Positions 21,701 to 32,626 of a DNA stretch of 64,000 nucleotides are shown here, in pieces; the stretch's first letter is position 1, and each line of letters opens with the position of its first letter. The translations under genes and the position numbers were made by a program. The DNA comes from Thalassia testudinum (lineage: Eukaryota > Streptophyta > Magnoliopsida > Alismatales > Hydrocharitaceae): the NCBI GenBank assembly GCA_037157565.1, contig JAZHRO010000013.1, positions 38,506,501 to 38,570,500 of the forward strand. Direction: 5' to 3'. The notes beneath the pieces are model-generated. The model made no database searches, was not told where the DNA came from, and was given only the letters and a program-made list of their open reading frames with translations.

Positions 21701-24700
21701 TAACCTTTGAACATGTTTTGGCACAAAAATGCGACTTATTAGATGCCTTTGTGCAATCATGATAACAAGTATGTTGGATTCGATGGGAGAGTTTTACATG
21801 CTAATCATCATAGTGAGACTAAAAACAAAGAACCAAAAAATTCTGACTATGAAAAATATGCTGAAAAGGAACAGCTAGCTTTCTGCAATGCTGATATGAA
21901 TGATTTACTTCTGCAGTTTCCAAAAACTTCTTCCAATAAAAAAAGCCAATAGTTTACTATTACTCCATGATCCAACCCATATTTGTTTTCCAACCCAGAA
22001 ATGATTATTATGAGCATTTCCCCTAATTTTTTGTGGTCTTATTATGGACCTATTTTTCTTTAGGGAAACCCATATAGCCTGCCTTGCATTAAAAAGCCAT
22101 TGGGATCTGTTGGCCAGACCACTGTTAAATGATTATGCAACAGGAAAAGCACCATATGTACATACATAAGAAATGGTAGTTGCCGTAGTATTGTGAATTA
22201 TGGAAGCACAACTAAACACATATCAAACGCGAAACTTCGTATACCAATATGTATCATTCTTGTCACCGTAATGGTCTTAAAAGAATTACAGAGACTGGTT
22301 GCATTTATCTCATTTAAGAAGGTTGCATCACAGATGGTACTTTCTAATGGAAAAGTCAAATAATTCCAAGTTATTAATCACACCAGCAGTATATTGGGAA
22401 ACTGGCAGCATATTAAACATAGACATGTGATGAGTATGCTGATGATAGAATATTTTTTAAAAAAACCCACTTTAATGCCTGGTGGTGGAGCAGGTGGCCT
22501 TCCATCCTGTTAGAGTATTAGGAATCTAGGATTAGTTAGTAAAGAGTCCTATTTTATTTAAGTTTAGTCTATTAAATTAGGTTTGGGAGCCCTAATCTTT
22601 TTCCTATTCCTGTTTATTAGTTTCTTATTCTTGATGTATTTCTTATGTAATTTTTCTAATCCTACTCTCTATACTCTCTATATAAAGGATGTTAGGGTTA
22701 CTAATTGAAATAAGACTGTATATTTTCTCCAACTTAGTACCAGATTAGGACTCCTTATTCCTAGAAAGCCTTGCTACCCCTCCTACGTGCCAACTCTCTC
22801 TGGGCGCTCCTTCCATGTTCTGCGTGCACCACGCACAGCAATTGCTTGCAACACGCGCACAGTATGCCCTACCCTATTCGATTGCATGCCAAGCTTGCAC
22901 CTCCTCTCTCCTTGCCGCACACACATAGCACATGGCTCCTACTTGCACTGTACTCACACCTCCATGTGTGCCCTACCACCTACACGATATATGCCTGTCG
23001 AGTGCTCCACCCACGTGCACCACTACCCTCTGCCAAGGGTGGTGCTGCTCTCTGCTACACACCCATCGTGCATGCACATGATTCTCTGTTACACACCCTG
23101 TGCGTGTAACCCCTACCTCTTTGACCAATGTCTATTGTGTGCCTCCTGCACGTGGCTCTTCCCGGTTTGCTGTGTGCCCGTGTTTGACTGCATGATCTGC
23201 CTCTGAACACAACAATGCCGAGATCATCATCCACTACTCTTATGGACGCCAAGACTTTGGCATCCATTATTGTTGTCGTAATCCAGGACAATTTCATTGA
23301 ACTTAATAGTGCTCAGAACTATATTCTTTGGTTTAAGGAATTCAAGATTTTCACTAGAGGCTAAAAGAAACTATACATGCTAGCAAGGATTACTTGATAC
23401 CAAAGATAAGGACTATGACAAGTGAAAGTAAGATAATTACATGGTCATGAACTGGCTTATGAACAATATAGAGTCGAAGATTGCGGTGAATATGCTCTAA
23501 AAGGACTATGGCAAATGAGAGCAAGACAATTACATAGTCATAAATTGGCTTTATGAACAACATCGAGCCGAAGATTGCGACGAATATGTTCTATGAGAAA
23601 AATACCAAGGCCATCTGCCAAGAAATATTCCCAAAAGTCCAACAACTCCAGACGATATTTATTGATGCATTTGGTCTACAAACTAAAGGAGATCCATCGT
23701 TGGTCAACTATTAAACTACAATGGAGTCTTTATATAAGGAACTTGCCATCTTTCAACCCTCTTATTGTGATGTGCAGACTACTTAGTAGGCGAAGTGGCA
23801 TACATATCGGTTCCCTGATAGTCTTCACTCTCGTTATCAGTCAACCAAGGATCAACTCCTATCATTTGATGCTATACTAGATATGGAGATAGTTTAAAGC
23901 CATCTTTAGAAAATCGATGTAGATGTCCCACTTACGCTATTCCTAACACCTCTGCTCTTACTGCTTTCAAGGGAGAGGCATACATTTTAGCGGTCTTGGA
24001 CGAGGTCGTGGTTGTATCTACTCTCCTTGCACGCATTGCCAACGGATGAGAAGTGCCGGGAGAAGTTTAGTAAGCTTGCCTAGGCTAATAAGACGTCTAT
24101 TGAAACTCTTATACTTGAGACTACTATAGAGCTCTCCTATCTAGTTCACTACTGAGGAGTTAGATCATTTGAGGATTCTACCAAGGAGTGAGCCATTCTC
24201 CTCTCCTATTGTTGTTGCTATTGGCTATGTAGCGAATTTTGCCTCTATTGCCTCAAGTTCTGGAGCATCTGTTCCTACTGCTAGAAATTCCGCTGACTCT
24301 AATGACTGGTGGGGGATCTGAGAGAGGCTCTCATCTCCGACTTCTACTCGTCTACTATTGCTACTGTTGCTTGGGATCATCTCCCATTCCACTGCTACTA
24401 TTTTCTGCTTGGGATTGTCTCCTATTGCCTACCTGTTTGCTCCTTCGAGTTGTTGCTTGCCTGCTTGTCCATTCAAAAGATGTCTTTATTAAGGGGAGAG
24501 TCAAATTTTGTCTATCGTAACAAGTTTGGCATGATTGTTATCCACGCTCAAACTTGGAGGGAAGTGTTAAAGTATTAGGATTAGTTAGTAAAGAGTCCTA
24601 TTTTATTTATGTTTAGTCTATTTAATTAGGTTTGCGAGTCTTAATCCTTTTCCTATTCTTGTTTGTCAATTTCCTAAGTTTTTTAACCTTAATCTCTATA

Positions 24701-27700
24701 TAAAGGGGGTTAGGGTCTCTAATTGAAATAAGACTATTTTCTCCAACACATCCAAAAGACGAGGGTTTAAATTTTATCTTACTCAAAGAATGATAGTGCC
24801 TGGTAGTTGGGGGTTAAGGTAAGGTGAATAGCGGAGGTATCGAGATGGGTGAGGGGTTCGTCACGGGGCCGTGGTCGGCGCAATAGGGAAGATAAGCATG
24901 GGTGGAAGAGAACCAACGACCACAAGGATCATAAGAACAATTGGGAATATGAATTTGCTTTCCTTCCTTTCATATCTTCCCTTACATATATAAGGCGTAA
25001 ATCTCATAAAAGACAATTCATGCTTCTTACTAGAAGCGATATCTCTACTCAACCCAAGACAATATTTCCTATTTTATGAATTACTGCTAATGAGGCAAAA
25101 TAGGAGTCGGTGCTGTTAACCCAAATGGCCCTGATGGCCCTGCGGTCCCAGCTGTGGCCGTTGGCATCCCAATGTCGATTGGTATCCTCCTCGTTTGACC
25201 ATCCGATCGCAGTTGCATGCTTCTGAGGTAGTCCTTCAAAATTGGTGAGTTTGCAGGTCACAAGCCCACCCACCTTGGGCCATGTGTCAGAGGTACTGAC
25301 GTGCATCAACGGCTCCCTCCCTGGAAGCACGCATCATCCTCGAGTGCCCAATCTGGATAGAGAGTCTGTAGGGTCTGGTAGTCTTCCCATGTAGCGGCGG
25401 CCTCGTCTCCATCATTCCAAAGAATGAGGACCTCGACAGCTAGTGCATTATGGTGGCGAACCATGCGACGAGTGAGGATACGATTAGGATAGCGCAATTG
25501 GTTGTTGTGTGGGGGCCAGTCAGTAGGGGTGTTGGGATTGGGAGGAGCGTGACTATGGTGGAGTTTGAGCTAGGAAACATGGAAGATGGGGTGGAGCCAA
25601 CAATCGGTAGGCAGTTGTACCTTGTAAGCTACTAGACCCACATGACAAAGAATGGAAAATGGCACAAAGTACTTGGGGGACAAATTGTTGTTTGGCTTTT
25701 TGAGGGGACCAGATCGAAAGGGGGAAAGTTTGAGGTAAACCGATTAGCCTTTATGGTACTGGACGTCGCGATGGTGGCAGTTGGTGAGGGTTCGCATATG
25801 ATCTTGAGTGCAGCGAAGGTGTTCCTTGAGCTCTCGGAGGATGTCGTCCCTTGCTAATAGCGTGCGTGCGACCTCGGTAGAGCGAGCCTCATCGTGGACA
25901 TAGTCTCAGAGGCATGGCGGGGGACGGCTGTAGACGGCCTCAAATGGGGACATGCCTGTGGCTAAATGGTATTGAGTGTTGAAGGAATATTCTACCCATG
26001 CTAACAACCGCACCCAAGAGTGTGGATGCTCTCCGCAGAAGCATTGGAGGTAGGCGCCAATACTGCGATTGACTACCTTCGTTTGTCCATCCGTTTGAGG
26101 ATGATAGGCTGAGGAGAACTGAAGCTTGGTGCCATGCAATTTGAAGAGCTTGCGCCAGAAATGGCTGGTGAAGATGGAGTCACGGTTGCTCACTATGGCG
26201 CGAGGAATGCCATGGAGTCAAACGACGGTGTCTGCGAAAAGTCAAGCTATGTCTGCTGCTGTGAATGGGTGATGCATCGGGGCCAAGTGAATGTATTTGG
26301 AGAGGCGATCGACCATGACGAGGATGACAGTGTGGCCGCGGTCCGAGGGTAAGGCCTCAATGAAATCCATGAAGACATCTTCCCATATGAGGTTAGGGAT
26401 GTGAAGTGGTTGGAGAAGTCTGGCAGGGGCCTGTGTGGAGGATTTGTTTTGTTGACATGTGTTGCATGTGCGTATCCATTGCCGAATCGTGCGTCTGATG
26501 GAAAACTAGAAGAAATCACGACGCAATTGTTGCATTGTTTTGTCGTACCCTGCGTGCTCGCCTATAGGGGAAGCAGGATATTCCTGGAGTAGTTGAGAGA
26601 TAAGGGGGGAAGTTGAGGCAACAAACAATCGACCCTTGTAATGGATGTGAGCCTCTTGCAAGGTCTAATGAGAGAAGTCCGGATGATCATCAGACGCAAG
26701 CTCAAGAGCCTGGGCGTAGTCAGTATGGTGTAGGTACTCCTTGAGACGATCGACCCAAGTGGCGTGCATGACAGAAATGGCGTATGCCATCTTTGGGGCG
26801 TTGCGACAGGAGAGGGCATCGGCAGCGTGGTTCTGGGGGCCGTGCTTGTATACAATATCAAAGTCGAATGGTGAGAGGCATGCCACCCACTTTTGGTGGC
26901 GAGAGGAGGTAAGGCGCTGTTGCAGTAGGTGGCGTAGTGTGCGGTGATCAATGTGCACAATGAAACGACTGGTCAAGAGGTACATTCCCACTTCCTGACC
27001 GCAAGGACCAGTGCCAGGAGCTCCTTCTCATAAGTAGACAAGGTGGATTGGTATGGGGTAAGAGGTCGACTAAGATTAGCAAGGGGGTGATTGTTTTGCA
27101 TCAAAATCACACCGACTCCGTGGTTTGAGGCGTAGCATTCAATGACGAATGGGACAGTGAAATTTGGTAGGGCGAGAACTAGGGTGCTAGTGAGGGCCTT
27201 CTTGAGGGTTGAGAAGGCGCCCTCGGCCTCTGCTAACCACGCAAAGGTGGCTGTCTTGAGGAGTCGATGAAGTGGTGTGGCGATGAGACCATAGCCATGC
27301 ACAAATCATCGGTAGTAGCCAGCGAGGCCTAAAAACCCGCAGAGGTCACGGAGTGTGGTAGGCGCGGGCCAAGCAACTACCGCCTCGATCTTGTAGGGAT
27401 CCACTTGGACGCCGCATGCGGAGACGATATGACCCAAGTACTCTACGTGCGTCACGCCAGAGGAGCACTTAGAAGGCTTGACGAGTAAGTGCTAGATGCG
27501 AAGAGCGTCGAGGACAGCGCGAACGTGGTGGAGGTGGAGGTCCCATGTTGGGTTGTAGACCAAGATGTCGAAGAAGATGGGGATGAACCTTCGGAGATAA
27601 AGGTGGAACAAGTTGTTCATAATTCTTTGGAATGTGGATGGGGCACCACGCAACCCAGAGGGCATCACAAGGAACTCATAGTGTCCTTTGTGTGTCCGAA

Positions 27701-30700
27701 AGACGGTTTTGAATACATCTTCATCCCGCATGCAGATCTGATGGTAGCCTGAACGGAGATCGAGCTTGGTAAAATAGGCAGTGCCACGGAGGTCATCGAG
27801 TAGGTCATCAATGAGAGGGAGAGGGATTGGATAACTCTCCTTGACTGTACGCTTGTTGAGAGAGTGGTAGTTGACACAGAAGCACCAGATGCCATCCTTC
27901 TTATGAACAAGAAGTATGGGGGAAGTGAACGGGCTCCTACTTGGCCAGATGAGGTCATCATGGAAGAGGAGCTGCACTTGGCATTCTATTTTGTTCTTTT
28001 GGGCCCAACTGTGGCGATATGGAGTTATGGCCACTGGTTGCGCATCAGGGAGGAGGGGAATGGTGTTGTCATGCTTGTGTGCTGGGGGAAGGTCGTGGGG
28101 CTCCACGAAGATGTCCTCGTATTCGTCTAGTAGTGCGCGAATGTCTGGGTGCAGCTCCGGAAGAGGGTCTTGCTAGTTGTGGCTGGAATCAGCCATGTGT
28201 GACCAGAGGAGGTAGGGTTCCTTGTCTTCAACCAAGGCTTGGTGGAGCTCATCAGCCGTGAGAATGTCGCCTCCCAGGAGGATGCCTTGGAGAATGAGGG
28301 GTCCCTCCGGAGTTTAGTAGGCGAGTGTGAGGACGTCAAGGTCCCACAAGGTGACGCTTAGGGAGTGTATCCAGGATACCCCTAGAATGGCGTTGAAGGT
28401 TCCCAGCGGCAGAACGTAGGCGTCCATAGAGAAAGAGACGCCTTGGATGGTAAAGGGAAGGTCACGCACCTTGGTAGAAGTGTGAAGGGCAGCCCCTCCA
28501 GCTACGGTGATGCAGACTGGTTTGCAGAAGGTAGAGCGTGGGTGTGTAGAGGAAACCAACTCCGGAGTAACGAAGTTATTGGAACTTCTTGAATCCACCA
28601 GTGCTAACCCGCTACCAGCCATGGTGGTGATTTCCAGCTTGATGAGGGCAACATTGGATTGCCCTAATATGGCATGGGCGGACACCTGCTCATCTATCTC
28701 CATGCCCTCGGTCGGACTCTCGAGTGCCTCTTCCCATTCCTTAGCTTCCTCAGAGACCATTTAGAAGGCTTTGGCCTTGCAATGGTGTCTCGGGACATAG
28801 CGTTCACTGCAGTTGTAGCAGAGGTTTTCTTGCGATGTTTAGCCATCTCTGCCGGTTATAGCTTTTTTATGGTGACAGGGGGAGGCCCGGTTGCCGCTCC
28901 TCCTGGCTGCGGCTGCTGTCTAATTGGTGCGGTGGTTAATATTGGGAGAGGTTGCGAGCTTGCCCAAGAGCTGACGGTCTTGGCTCGTCTTGTGTTCCGT
29001 TCTTCAAAGACCCTCGCATAACACACTGTTTGGGCCATCGTCTTCGGTTCCAAGACTAGAACCTCTGTACGTACCTCTTCTCGTAAGCCGGAGATGAAAA
29101 TCTCCACAAAGCTCTCCTTGCGCATTGGTGGGACGAGGTCCTGTAGAGCCTTGAATTTACTAATAATCAGCGATGGAGGTAACCTGCCGAAGGCGACAAA
29201 GCTCACCTAATGGTTGCTCGTAAGCATGGAGCCCAAATCGAGCCAAGAGTTTTTTGTCATGAAACTCCTCCCAGGTGTTGATGTGGTCACTAGTTTGCCC
29301 CCAATGCATCCATTGGTTGGCCTCGCCAGTGAGGTGGAGGGAGGCGAGGGAGATCCTCTCCTCCTCAGCAATCCCATGAAAGGTCAAGTATCGTTTGGCC
29401 AAGTGGAGCCAACTGAGGGGGTCCTCCTTCCCATCGTATGGTGGGAAGTTGAGTTTGATCGCCTTAGTGATGGCCCCTGGTCCCCCAACTGCTCCCGAGT
29501 TGGAGGTGCCAGGAGAGCCTACTCACGGACGCTGTCCTCCTCTGTCGGTGGATGCCTTGTCCTGCACTCGCACTTCCTTGAGAAGGTGGATGATTTCATT
29601 CAACGCATTGGACTGCTGCTGCATGAGGCCTATCATCTCCTGCTATGAGCTGACCATGGTCTTGAGCTGGCCGGTTGATGAGTCCATGATGGCTGCTCCA
29701 TGAGGTGCGGATTGAAGGGCTCTGATACCAAGTTGATAGTGCCTAGTAGTTGGGGGTTAAGGAGAGGTGAACGGTGGAGGTATCGAGATGGGTGAGGGGT
29801 TCATCACGGGGCTGCGATCGGCGTTATAGGGAAGATAAGTGTGGGTGGAAGAGAACCAACAACCACAAGGACCACAAGAATTGGGAATCTAAATTTGCTT
29901 GCCTTCCTTTCATATCTTCCCTTACATATATAGAGCGTCAATCTCACAAAAGACAATTGATGCTTCTTACCAGAAGTGATATCTCTACTCAACCCAAGAT
30001 AATACTTCCTATTTCATGAATTACTGCTAATGAGGCAAAATGGGAGTTGGTGCTGTTAACCCAAAATGGCCCTGACGGCCCTGCGGTCCCAGCTGTGGCC
30101 GCTGGCACCCCAATGTCGATCAGTACCTCCTTGTTTGACCATCTGGTCGCAGCTGCATGCTTTCAAGGTAGTCCTTCAAAATTGGTGAGTTTGTAGGTCA
30201 CGAGCCCACCCATCTTGGTCCATGTGTCAGAGGTACCTCTACGTGCATCAAAGAATATATTTTGAAATAAGTTGATGACAAAAACGAAGATGATGATGTG
30301 GATATATACACTCAAGCTGATTTTCTGGGAAAAGATTGGTTTGGCAAAGATTAAAGTGTGAGGCACCTTTTGATGGTTCAGGAATATGCAAAGGCAGCCA
30401 CAGGATGCTCCCATTTTTAACCATGTGAAAAGCTAGGAAACTGTCCATGTAAAGTAGGTCGGGAAGGAAAGAAGTTTAAAAACCATTATGCCCATTCTTC
30501 TTTTGGAGCTAAAACCAGGAATGGTCAAAATAGATCAGGGAAAAGGGAATGAAGCCATGTAGTCAACTTGCCTAAGGTTTTTTCCCCGAAAAATGGGAAT
30601 TGGGTGAACAAGAAATGTTAAACCCCTACACTTGCGTAAGTGAAGGACGGGCTTGGTCATGGTGTTTGTAAATGTAAGACAGATGTAATTTCCTTAAATC

Positions 30701-31407
30701 TCTTTTGCTACATATCTTTCCAAATACAAACTTTATCATCTTCAATTTAGTTAATTTCAGCTGAAACATTCACCACTTGCATTTTGTCCTCTGCAGGAAT
30801 CAATTATGCATTATCAAAACCTCCAAGTTTTGCACACTTGTCTTTCAATAAGTTTGTAATCTGACTGCTGTTTCTAACATGCTACATTGTACATTAATTG
30901 TATAGAATCCCCCCCGCCTCCGCCCCCGCCAAACACCACCTCCCAGACATGTATATCAATACAAGTTCAAATTATGCAAGCATCCATTTTCTATTTATGA
31001 CTTTCATGTGTTTTAATAAGATAACAGCATTAAAGAAGAGCCAGCCAATAAATAGTTTCCGACGATAACTTTGCATGTTGAGCTCTATCAGTAAGTTCTT
31101 TAGTTCATCTCCAATGTGAACCATGGGACAGATGATTTCTCCAATATTTTGTTTTGGATGAGAAAATGATTGAGCCAATATAGTTGATGCAAAGTTCAGT
31201 TTCATGCTCAATTCTATCAGAGCAAAAATTACTGTACACGGTGAATTTTATTCAACACTAGATTACCTTAAGCTTTGCTCTTTCACGGATTAGTGTGAGG
31301 GAGGCATCAATAACACGTCTTTGGCCATTTTCTATTAAAGAAGGAGGAATATTTGAAGCATGCAATCTTCTTAAGTAGCGAAGACCCCTCCTCCCAAGAT
31401 GTGCCAT
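18773..31407 (-). CDS. Arginase (L-arginine amidinohydrolase)
   Basis: Hydrolyses L-arginine to ornithine and urea; plant arginases act mainly in mitochondria during nitrogen remobilisation. Six coding exons join in phase to 338 aa: 31407-31267, 21411-21252, 20731-20598, 20290-20081, 19229-19119 and 19033-18773, all GT-AG. The start MAHLGRRGLRYLRRLHASN is Arg-rich and fits a mitochondrial presequence. Mn-binding motifs are complete: GGDHS (H157), DAHPD (D181, H183, D185) and DVDCLDP (D266, D268). SHIEPGGLSFRDV and EFNPQRDTVDGMTAMVAAKL follow, and the protein ends TAKISK. Length and exon order match plant arginase. Intron 1 is 9855 bp (21412-31266) because two LTR retrotransposons sit in it. 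A splice-acceptor-like TTTTGCAG just before the start (about 31420) suggests a further 5' UTR intron. The reading frame looks intact. Confidence 0.95.
22508..22734 (+). repeat. 5' LTR of short copia element
   Basis: Begins TGTTAGAGTATTAGG, has CTATATAAAGG near 22678 and ends TTTTCTCCAAC followed by a T in place of the expected A. It is longer than the right LTR by about 43 bp. Confidence 0.85.
23200..24060 (+). pseudogene. Decayed copia gag
   Basis: Fragments in several frames read LNSAQNYILWFKEFKIF, EPKIATNMFY, AIxQEIFPKVQQLQTIF, GDPSLVNY, TMESLYKELAIFQP and FxAILDMEI. These follow the order of plant copia gag (UBN2-type). A GRGRG segment and a broken CTHCQR zinc-knuckle-like segment lie at about 23995-24050. 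No protease, integrase or RT follows before the 3' LTR. Confidence 0.65.
24565..24748 (+). repeat. 3' LTR of short copia element
   Basis: Begins TGTTAAAGTATTAGG and ends TTTTCTCCAACA; contains CTATATAAAGGGGG near 24693. Clearly related to the left LTR but with substitutions and deletions. Confidence 0.85.
24791..25308 (-). repeat. 3' LTR of chromovirus
   Basis: 518 bp. On the plus strand it runs from TGATAGTGCC to ACGTGCATCA. The polypurine tract lies just inside the element at 25309-25325 (minus strand CCAGGGAGGGAGCCGT). Confidence 0.9.
25310..26519 (-). pseudogene. Chromovirus integrase and chromodomain remnant
   Basis: The integrase core reads SNRDSIFTSHFWRKLFKLHG, SSAYHPQTDGQTKVVNR and NTQYHLATGMSPFEAVY (minus, 26193-25906). 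Upstream fragments to 26519 carry the region before the catalytic core. The C-terminus at 25497-25310 reads NRILTRRMVRHHNALAVEVL, then TWEDYQTLQTLYP, which fits the degenerate chromodomain tail of plant chromoviruses such as the Tekay group. Several stops and shifts separate these pieces. Confidence 0.75.
26665..27302 (-). pseudogene. Chromovirus RNase H remnant
   Basis: Reads HGYGLIATPLHRLLK, AFSTLKKALTS, PFVIECYASNHGVGVILMQ, STYEKELLALVLAVRKW, then after a frameshift near 26980 FIVHIDHRTLRHLLQQ and HKWV-like, ending GPQNHAADALS. The usual first catalytic-motif residues CDAS are CYAS here, so it is inactive. Confidence 0.78.
27492..28106 (-). pseudogene. Chromovirus reverse transcriptase remnant
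   Basis: Open for 204 codons on the minus strand. Motifs in order: SSPFTSPILLVHKKDG-like, FCVNYHSLNKRTVKESYPIP, FTKLDLRSGYHQI, EFLVMPSGLRGAPSTFQRIM and IFFDILVYNPTW. In the last, the usual FFDDIL has lost one aspartate, so polymerase activity is abolished although the frame is open. Confidence 0.82.
28314..28760 (-). pseudogene. Chromovirus retroviral-type aspartic protease remnant
   Basis: The protease segment reads LALVDSRSSNNFVTPELV, where the usual D-S-G-S/T has R in place of G, so the active site is broken. It is followed by GDLPFTIQG-like and AILGVSWIHSL, the second conserved segment of plant gypsy proteases. Confidence 0.75.
28790..29700 (-). pseudogene. Chromovirus gag remnant
   Basis: Minus-strand pieces read KRYLTFHGIAEEERISLASL, HLTGEANQWMHWG and FHDKKLLARFG, the gypsy gag core. 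A zinc-knuckle-like CYNCSERYVPRHHCK lies near 28840-28800. The N-terminal part up to about 29690 carries stops. Confidence 0.75.
29734..30250 (-). repeat. 5' LTR of chromovirus
   Basis: 517 bp, plus-strand TGATAGTGCC to ACGTGCATCA. The tRNA primer site lies three bases inside the element (29730-29717). Confidence 0.9.
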
Positions 31408-31939
31408 ACCTGCAAGCTGCAAAATTAATGATAATAAAGAGTTAGGTTGTATAGTGGAACAGGATGACTTTTGGGTAAGATCCATATCAAGATTAAAAAC
31501 AATTGTACTGGACAATTGGCCCTATAGTGGATGAAAGCTGAATGGATAACCCAAAAAATCGATTTCAGTCCCTAATGCAACTTCCAAGTGCTGGAAGATT
31601 CTAAGAAGGTAGTGAGAGTGCAGGACATACAATGCTGGAAGAATAAAAGCATTTTCAACTGAATGAACAAAGAAACAAATAGAGGAAATAAAACCAATGT
31701 GATAAAAGAATCCCTTTTTGTAAGCAAGCTTAGCGTCAGTTACCATCTGGTGATATGCTTTTTCTTTTTATGGTAGGCACTAACAGCATCCATTTGGGGG
31801 TGGAAAAATCAGGGTTTTCTCACGAGACAAAAGAAAATCAGGATTTTTAAGTTCCTTTTTCTTTTTGTGTTGGCAATAGAAAATAGAGTAGAACTAAATA
31901 TATTATGAACTGCACTATCTTTGTTTGATCTTAGGAATT

Positions 31940-32626
31940 GTGGGTTTAGCACCTGATCGAAACCTCCAAAGATTGGAGGGACTAACTCAACAACTCAAAT
32001 GATTGGACCTCCTAGGTGAACGAAGGGTTTGATCCAAGGATTCAAGCAATTACACGAGAGGCAAAGGAGTTGGTGACCCAGTTCCACCTCAAGAGGTGTA
32101 CGTCTGTGAGGAGGATGAAGCTCCCAACTATGTATTAGTAAGAAATAAAATTACAATCTCTCTTTTTCTTTTGAGTTGCCTCAGGAAGGGCCTTGAGGAC
32201 CTCTCCCCATTATTTATAGTGCAGGAGTTGGTCCCTTTGCGAGATCTTCTGATCGGATATGCCCGTTGCCAGGGTACGCATGCTGTCAGGTCATTAATTG
32301 CAGGGGCCATGTCAGCATTTATTTGGAGGTATGGTCGTGTTGTATTTTCTCCGCCGTCCCTTTGGCACCAGATCTATTGGTCAGGTTTTCTGGACTTGCC
32401 CATGTCTGGGCCTTTTTGGGTGTAGGCGTGTCGAACCTCAGGGCCCCAGATCAGGCGGGTCAAACCTCTAGACCCATCTGAGTCCTTCTTTGGATGTAGG
32501 CAGGTCGAATTCCCGGATCCACCTGTATCCGAGTCTTTTTGAGTCGGATCCTTCTTATCTTTTTTTTTTTGGATTTTTTCGTGAAGTTTTGAGTCTGAGG
32601 ACATTTTTGCCCCTCATTAGCACCCA
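31940..32626 (-). repeat. Solo LTR of a Tat-type gypsy element (candidate)
   Basis: Read on the minus strand it begins TGGGTGCTAATGAGGGGC, has CTATAAATAATGGGGAGAG near 32210 and a leader AGTTGGGAGCTTCATCC and GGAACTGGGTCACCAAC, and ends GGTGCTAAACCCACA. The TATA-plus-leader pattern matches the Tat LTR at 11.5-12.0 kb. No internal coding sequence adjoins it. No target duplication could be matched, so the ends are approximate. It sits just upstream of the arginase start, possibly inside a 5' UTR intron. Confidence 0.6.

Larger units (their letters stand above)
22508..24748 (+). mobile_element. Short non-autonomous Ty1/copia element with gag only
   Basis: LTR-like direct repeats at 22508-22734 and 24565-24748 bound 1.8 kb of interior. 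CATCC occurs on both sides (22503-22507 and 24749-24753), an exact 5-bp target duplication. A decayed primer site (TTAGTACCAGATTA, related to TTGGTATCAGA) follows the left LTR. A purine tract CTTGGAGGGAAG precedes the right LTR. The interior holds decayed gag only. It lies in arginase intron 1, opposite to the gene. Confidence 0.87.
24791..30250 (-). mobile_element. Full-length degenerate Ty3/gypsy chromovirus
   Basis: A 5460 bp element in the minus direction inside arginase intron 1, the same strand as the gene. LTRs 24791-25308 and 29734-30250 share TGATAG...GCATCA ends and look about 90% identical by eye. AAGAA flanks both sides (24786-24790 and 30251-30255), an exact 5-bp target duplication. 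The primer site TGGTATCAGAGCCC (29730-29717) is complementary to plant initiator tRNA-Met. Domain order from right to left is gag, protease, RT, RNase H, integrase and a chromodomain-like end, as in chromoviruses. Frames are broken throughout. Confidence 0.92.

Noticed and set aside
22771..23206. Two plus-strand His/Cys/Pro-rich ORFs of 112-139 aa
   Set aside because: They lie inside the short copia element, overlap each other in different frames and show no conserved pattern.
27489..29703. Long plus-strand ORFs across 26-30 kb
   Set aside because: Reverse-strand shadows of the chromovirus gag-pol remnant, which is clearly coded on the minus strand.
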